Shown one piece after another: positions 7,782 through 10,046 of a stretch of DNA of 10,046 nucleotides. The notes beneath the pieces were generated by a model that was not told the DNA's origin, searched no databases, and was given only the letters and a program-made list of their open reading frames with translations. How positions within the stretch are numbered: the stretch's first letter is position 1; each line of letters opens with the position of its first letter. The stretch lies in contig JALOLX010000121.1 in the NCBI GenBank assembly GCA_025455765.1, positions 1-10,046 on the forward strand. The letters are read 5' to 3'. This stretch comes from Flavobacteriales bacterium (GTDB lineage Bacteria; Bacteroidota; Bacteroidia; Flavobacteriales_F; PHOS-HE28). Made by a program: the position numbers and the translations under genes.

Positions 7782-7943
7782 ATGCCACGCAAGAAAAAAG
7801 CCATCATCCTGAGCCAGCCTGTAAAAGAAGGCATCAAGGCCATCAAAGTGCGTCTCGATGCGCGCACCATCATCACCGTAGCGAGCCAAAAGGCGCTTGA
7901 GTTCTGGCGTCAGCGCTACCCGAAGATGGAGGTCATCGGCTGA
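7782..7943 (+). CDS. Unrecognised 53-aa basic protein
   Basis: I do not recognise this family. The protein starts MPRKKKAIILSQPVKEGIKA and ends EFWRQRYPKMEVIG. The N-terminus is strongly basic. The middle (KVRLDARTIITV) looks like two short beta strands, and ALEFWRQRY looks like an amphipathic helix. There are no cysteines, no signal peptide and no membrane segment, so it should be a small cytoplasmic domain. It is placed two bases after the photolyase stop and two bases before the SRPBCC start, in codon use like its neighbours. That packing is good evidence for a real translated gene. A nucleic-acid-binding or partner-protein role would fit the charge but is only a guess. Confidence 0.75.
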   Translation: MPRKKKAIILSQPVKEGIKAIKVRLDARTIITVASQKALEFWRQRYPKMEVIG

Positions 7944-7945
7944 TC

Positions 7946-8422
7946 ATGGCACAGCACGTTCTCGAGCGTTCGCAGTTCCTGCCGATCAGCTTGGAGGAGG
8001 CGTGGTCCTTCTTCAGCACACCAAAGAACTTGGCGCGCATCACCCCGCCCGACATGGGCTTTGTGATCCGCGAGCCGTTCGACAATGCTCCTACGTATGC
8101 CGGGCAGCGGATCACGTACACGGTGAAACCGTTGCTCGGCATTCCGCTTACCTGGGTGACCTTGATCGCGGACGTGGAGGCGCCGCGTCGTTTCGTGGAC
8201 ACGCAGTTGAAAGGTCCTTACAAACGCTGGTGGCACTTGCACACGTTCGAAGCCGTGGAGGGCGGTGTGATGATGCGCGACCGAGTGGAGTACGAGCTGC
8301 CCATGGGACCATTGGGTGAACTCGCTCACGGTATCTTTGTCAAGCAGCGGCTGGAGCATATTTTCGACTACCGCCTCAAAACCTTGGAAAAGCTGTTCCC
8401 GGGTGCGGGTCGAACCAAGTGA
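7946..8422 (+). CDS. SRPBCC-fold (START/Bet v1-like) ligand-binding protein
   Basis: A 158-aa protein of the SRPBCC superfamily, a helix-grip fold around a deep hydrophobic pocket. Visible hallmarks are the opening SQFLPISLEEAWSFFSTPKN, then ITPPDMGFVI, a central GPYKRWWHLHTFE strand and the long C-terminal helix GIFVKQRLEHIFDYRLKTLE. Relatives often sit beside photolyase genes and are sometimes labelled cell-division inhibitors, a name with weak support. No catalytic residues can be assigned and no signal peptide is present. In this operon a hydrophobic pocket could bind a carotenoid or isoprenoid intermediate, but that is inference. It starts two bases after the 53-aa gene and ends 22 bases before crtZ. 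Confidence 0.85.
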   Translation: MAQHVLERSQFLPISLEEAWSFFSTPKNLARITPPDMGFVIREPFDNAPTYAGQRITYTVKPLLGIPLTWVTLIADVEAPRRFVDTQLKGPYKRWWHLHTFEAVEGGVMMRDRVEYELPMGPLGELAHGIFVKQRLEHIFDYRLKTLEKLFPGAGRTK

Positions 8423-8444
8423 TGCCAGCGCCTGTTCGAAGCAC

Positions 8445-8930
8445 ATGAGCATCTGGGTCAATCTTGGTATCGTTCTGGGTACCGCTTTCATCATGGAATT
8501 CGTGGCATGGGCCACGCACAAGTATGTCATGCACGGCTTCCTTTGGATGCTGCATGCGGATCATCACAAGAAGGACCATTACGGCTTTCTGGAGCGCAAC
8601 GACGCCTTCTTCCTCATCTTCGCCATTCCCTCGATGATCTTGTTCATCGTAGGGAGTTTGAAGGGTCTGCATACGCCCTACTTGTGGATCGGGCTGGGCA
8701 TCCTGATCTACGGCCTGCTCTACTTCTTCGTACACGAGGTGTTCATCCACCAGCGCATCAAGTGGCTGCGCAACACCAACAACGCGTATTTCCTGGCCAT
8801 CCGTCGGGCGCACAAGGTGCATCACAAGCACCTGGGCAAGGAGCACGGGGAGTGCTTCGGCATGCTCATCGTGCCCTGGAAGTACTACCGCGAAGCACGC
8901 CAGAAGTTGGCCGAGCAACGCACGCGCTGA
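8445..8930 (+). CDS. crtZ: Beta-carotene hydroxylase (CrtZ-type)
   Basis: Non-heme di-iron membrane enzyme of the fatty-acid hydroxylase superfamily that adds 3-hydroxyl groups to beta-rings, yielding zeaxanthin-type carotenoids. From the ATG at 8445 it is 161 aa, near the usual CrtZ length. All four histidine clusters are present: H25/H30 (HKYVMH), H37/H40/H41 (HADHH), H97/H102 (HEVFIH) and H123/H126/H127 (HKVHH). Hydrophobic stretches at about 5-23, 54-70 and 79-96 would span the membrane. Longer in-frame starts back to 8316 lie inside the SRPBCC gene and encode unrelated residues. It is the last plus-strand gene here. Its substrate requires cyclised lycopene, and no cyclase is present in this window. 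Confidence 0.92.
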   Translation: MSIWVNLGIVLGTAFIMEFVAWATHKYVMHGFLWMLHADHHKKDHYGFLERNDAFFLIFAIPSMILFIVGSLKGLHTPYLWIGLGILIYGLLYFFVHEVFIHQRIKWLRNTNNAYFLAIRRAHKVHHKHLGKEHGECFGMLIVPWKYYREARQKLAEQRTR

Positions 8931-9647
8931 TCACTCTGCTGGCACGTGGCACGCCGCTGCGGCAGCGTTCGCCTTGGGCAATGCAGGGCTCAGGTAAGGA
9001 ATTCCGAGGTCCATCCCACGCGCAATGAACAGCACGGCCATCACGGCGTACGCCACTGGCGTGAGCTTGCGCAGCTGTGCGCGGAAGGCCCCGTTCAGCG
9101 CACTCGCCCCCAGCTTCAGGCCCATTAACAACGGCCAGGTGCCCAACCCGAACGCGCTCATGAACAGCGCGGCCTCAGCGACGGACACTTGTGCCACGGC
9201 ACCCGCCAAGGCCAGATAGACCATGCCACACGGCAGCAGGCCGTTGAGCACACCGGTGAAGAAGAGCGCTTCAGGAGCCGTACGCTTCAGGTGGCGGGCC
9301 ATGAGCGACTGCAGGCGCATGACGAGTCGGGCGGGGGCCTGTGGCAAAGGGAAGCGGGAAAGGATGCGCGGTGCCAAAAGCCCCAGCAAGATGAGCGCTC
9401 CCAGAGCGATGGACACCACCTGTTGCAGACCCGCAAGCTGCAAGCCCCTGCCGAAGACCCCCATCGCCGCGCCAAGCAGGGTGTAGGTGAGCACGCGGCC
9501 ACTGTTCAGGATGAGTGCGCTGCGCAGACGCACCAAGGGACCGCCCGGAGGCGAAGGCACCGCCAACGCCAGGGGCCCGCACATACCCAGGCAATGGACA
9601 CTGCTGAGCAGGCCCAGCACAAAGGCCGGTGCCAGCACGGTGATCAT
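8931..9647 (-). CDS. TauE/SafE-family (DsbD-like) membrane protein, probable cbb3 oxidase assembly
   Basis: A 238-aa polytopic inner-membrane protein with about six hydrophobic segments. It carries the paired motifs HCLGMCGP (18-25) in the first helix and NGLLPCGMVYLALAGA in the middle, typical of the DsbD-like transmembrane group often annotated as sulfite exporter TauE/SafE. Members next to FixH/CcoH are linked to cbb3 cytochrome oxidase biogenesis, probably copper or thiol handling; the cysteines at 19 and 23 would suit that. Sulfite export is not supported by context. The ATG at 9647 overlaps the stop of the FixH gene as ATGA; a longer start at 9698 would run deep into that gene. The stop directly abuts the crtZ stop. 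Confidence 0.85.
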   Translation of the reverse strand: MITVLAPAFVLGLLSSVHCLGMCGPLALAVPSPPGGPLVRLRSALILNSGRVLTYTLLGAAMGVFGRGLQLAGLQQVVSIALGALILLGLLAPRILSRFPLPQAPARLVMRLQSLMARHLKRTAPEALFFTGVLNGLLPCGMVYLALAGAVAQVSVAEAALFMSAFGLGTWPLLMGLKLGASALNGAFRAQLRKLTPVAYAVMAVLFIARGMDLGIPYLSPALPKANAAAAACHVPAE

Positions 9648-10046
9648 GGCACGTAGATACGGTCGCGGTGCAGGTAGGATACGCCTTCCACGGACCATTC
9701 CACCACCACATTGTACGCGCCTTTGAGGCGATCGCTGGTGGGGATGAGCATGTGCCGATCGGCATCGAGCAATTGGTCATCGGCGCGCTGGTCGGAAGGG
9801 CGTTGAAGCTGCACGGAACCTGTGACGGCCTTGCCTTGGGTCCATGCGGGGAACTGCAGGGAAAGGCCAGCCTCGGTGGACGTGAGCGTGAGGTCTTCGC
9901 TGAGCGCGGCACTACGGTTCAGCTTATCGATCTGCTGCTGATAGGCGAGCTCCTGTTCGTAGTAGTTCTCGGCCACCAGCTCCTCCTGGTTGCTGGCGGC
10001 GCGGATCATGAAGGAGGTCATGAGCAGCACAAAGCCGGTCATGAAG
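9644..10046 (-). CDS. FixH-like protein, N-terminus cut by the window edge
   Basis: C-terminal part of a FixH/CcoH-type protein, which helps assemble or stabilise cbb3 cytochrome c oxidase at the inner membrane. Visible parts are the end of a single membrane helix (GFVLLMTSFMIRAA), then the family's hallmark ENYYEQELAYQQQIDKLNR, and a beta-rich periplasmic domain ending SYLHRDRIYVP. In-window coding reaches the right edge at 10046. An ATG at 10044-10042 exists, but the membrane helix would begin upstream of it, so perhaps a dozen residues are missing. Its stop overlaps the next gene's start, so the two are translated together. The oxidase subunit genes are expected to the right of this window. 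Confidence 0.85.
   Translation of the reverse strand, partial: FMTGFVLLMTSFMIRAASNQEELVAENYYEQELAYQQQIDKLNRSAALSEDLTLTSTEAGLSLQFPAWTQGKAVTGSVQLQRPSDQRADDQLLDADRHMLIPTSDRLKGAYNVVVEWSVEGVSYLHRDRIYVP

Noticed and set aside
8316..8444. 43-residue extension of CrtZ
   Set aside because: It lies within the SRPBCC coding region and is not membrane-like; CrtZ similarity starts at the ATG at 8445.

Overview
The window reads as chromosomal DNA of a GC-rich member of the Bacteroidota, probably near the Flavobacteriales. The signs are a SusC-like/TonB-dependent receptor with an N-terminal carboxypeptidase-regulatory-like domain, a perfect Bacteroidota-type -7 promoter box (TAnnTTTG), no clear Shine-Dalgarno sites, a bacteroidete-style carotenoid cluster headed by an ECF-type sigma factor, and a FixH/TauE-SafE pair of the cbb3 oxidase assembly type. 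The taxonomic call is inference from gene content and codon use.

Layout. (1) Positions 1-1859, minus strand: 5' part of a TonB-dependent receptor, broken by a frameshift near 1488 where a stretch conserved in the family also appears to be missing. (2) 1860-2093: divergent intergenic region with a promoter box for the receptor. (3) 2094-6211, plus strand: sigma factor, crtI (phytoene desaturase), crtB (phytoene synthase), idi (IPP isomerase) and folE (GTP cyclohydrolase I). The first genes overlap by 1 to 4 bases and the rest are closely spaced. (4) 6212-6447: non-coding gap that opens with an 8-bp-period tandem repeat overlapping the folE stop codon and also holds short direct and inverted repeats. 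(5) 6448-8930, plus strand: cryptochrome/photolyase, an unrecognised 53-aa protein, an SRPBCC-fold protein and crtZ (beta-carotene hydroxylase). (6) 8931-10046, minus strand: TauE/SafE-family membrane protein and the C-terminal part of a FixH-like protein, abutting crtZ tail to tail with no spacer.

Function. The plus-strand genes form a plausible light-protection module. Idi supplies DMAPP/IPP balance, CrtB and CrtI make and desaturate phytoene, and CrtZ hydroxylates beta-rings toward zeaxanthin-type xanthophylls. The photolyase repairs UV lesions or senses light, FolE makes the pterin precursor of folates (a common photolyase antenna), and the sigma factor probably controls some or all of it. 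No lycopene cyclase and no GGPP synthase are present, so the pathway depends on genes elsewhere. The least explained members are the 53-aa protein and the SRPBCC protein between the photolyase and crtZ. I found no tRNA, rRNA, CRISPR array, insertion sequence or phage genes.
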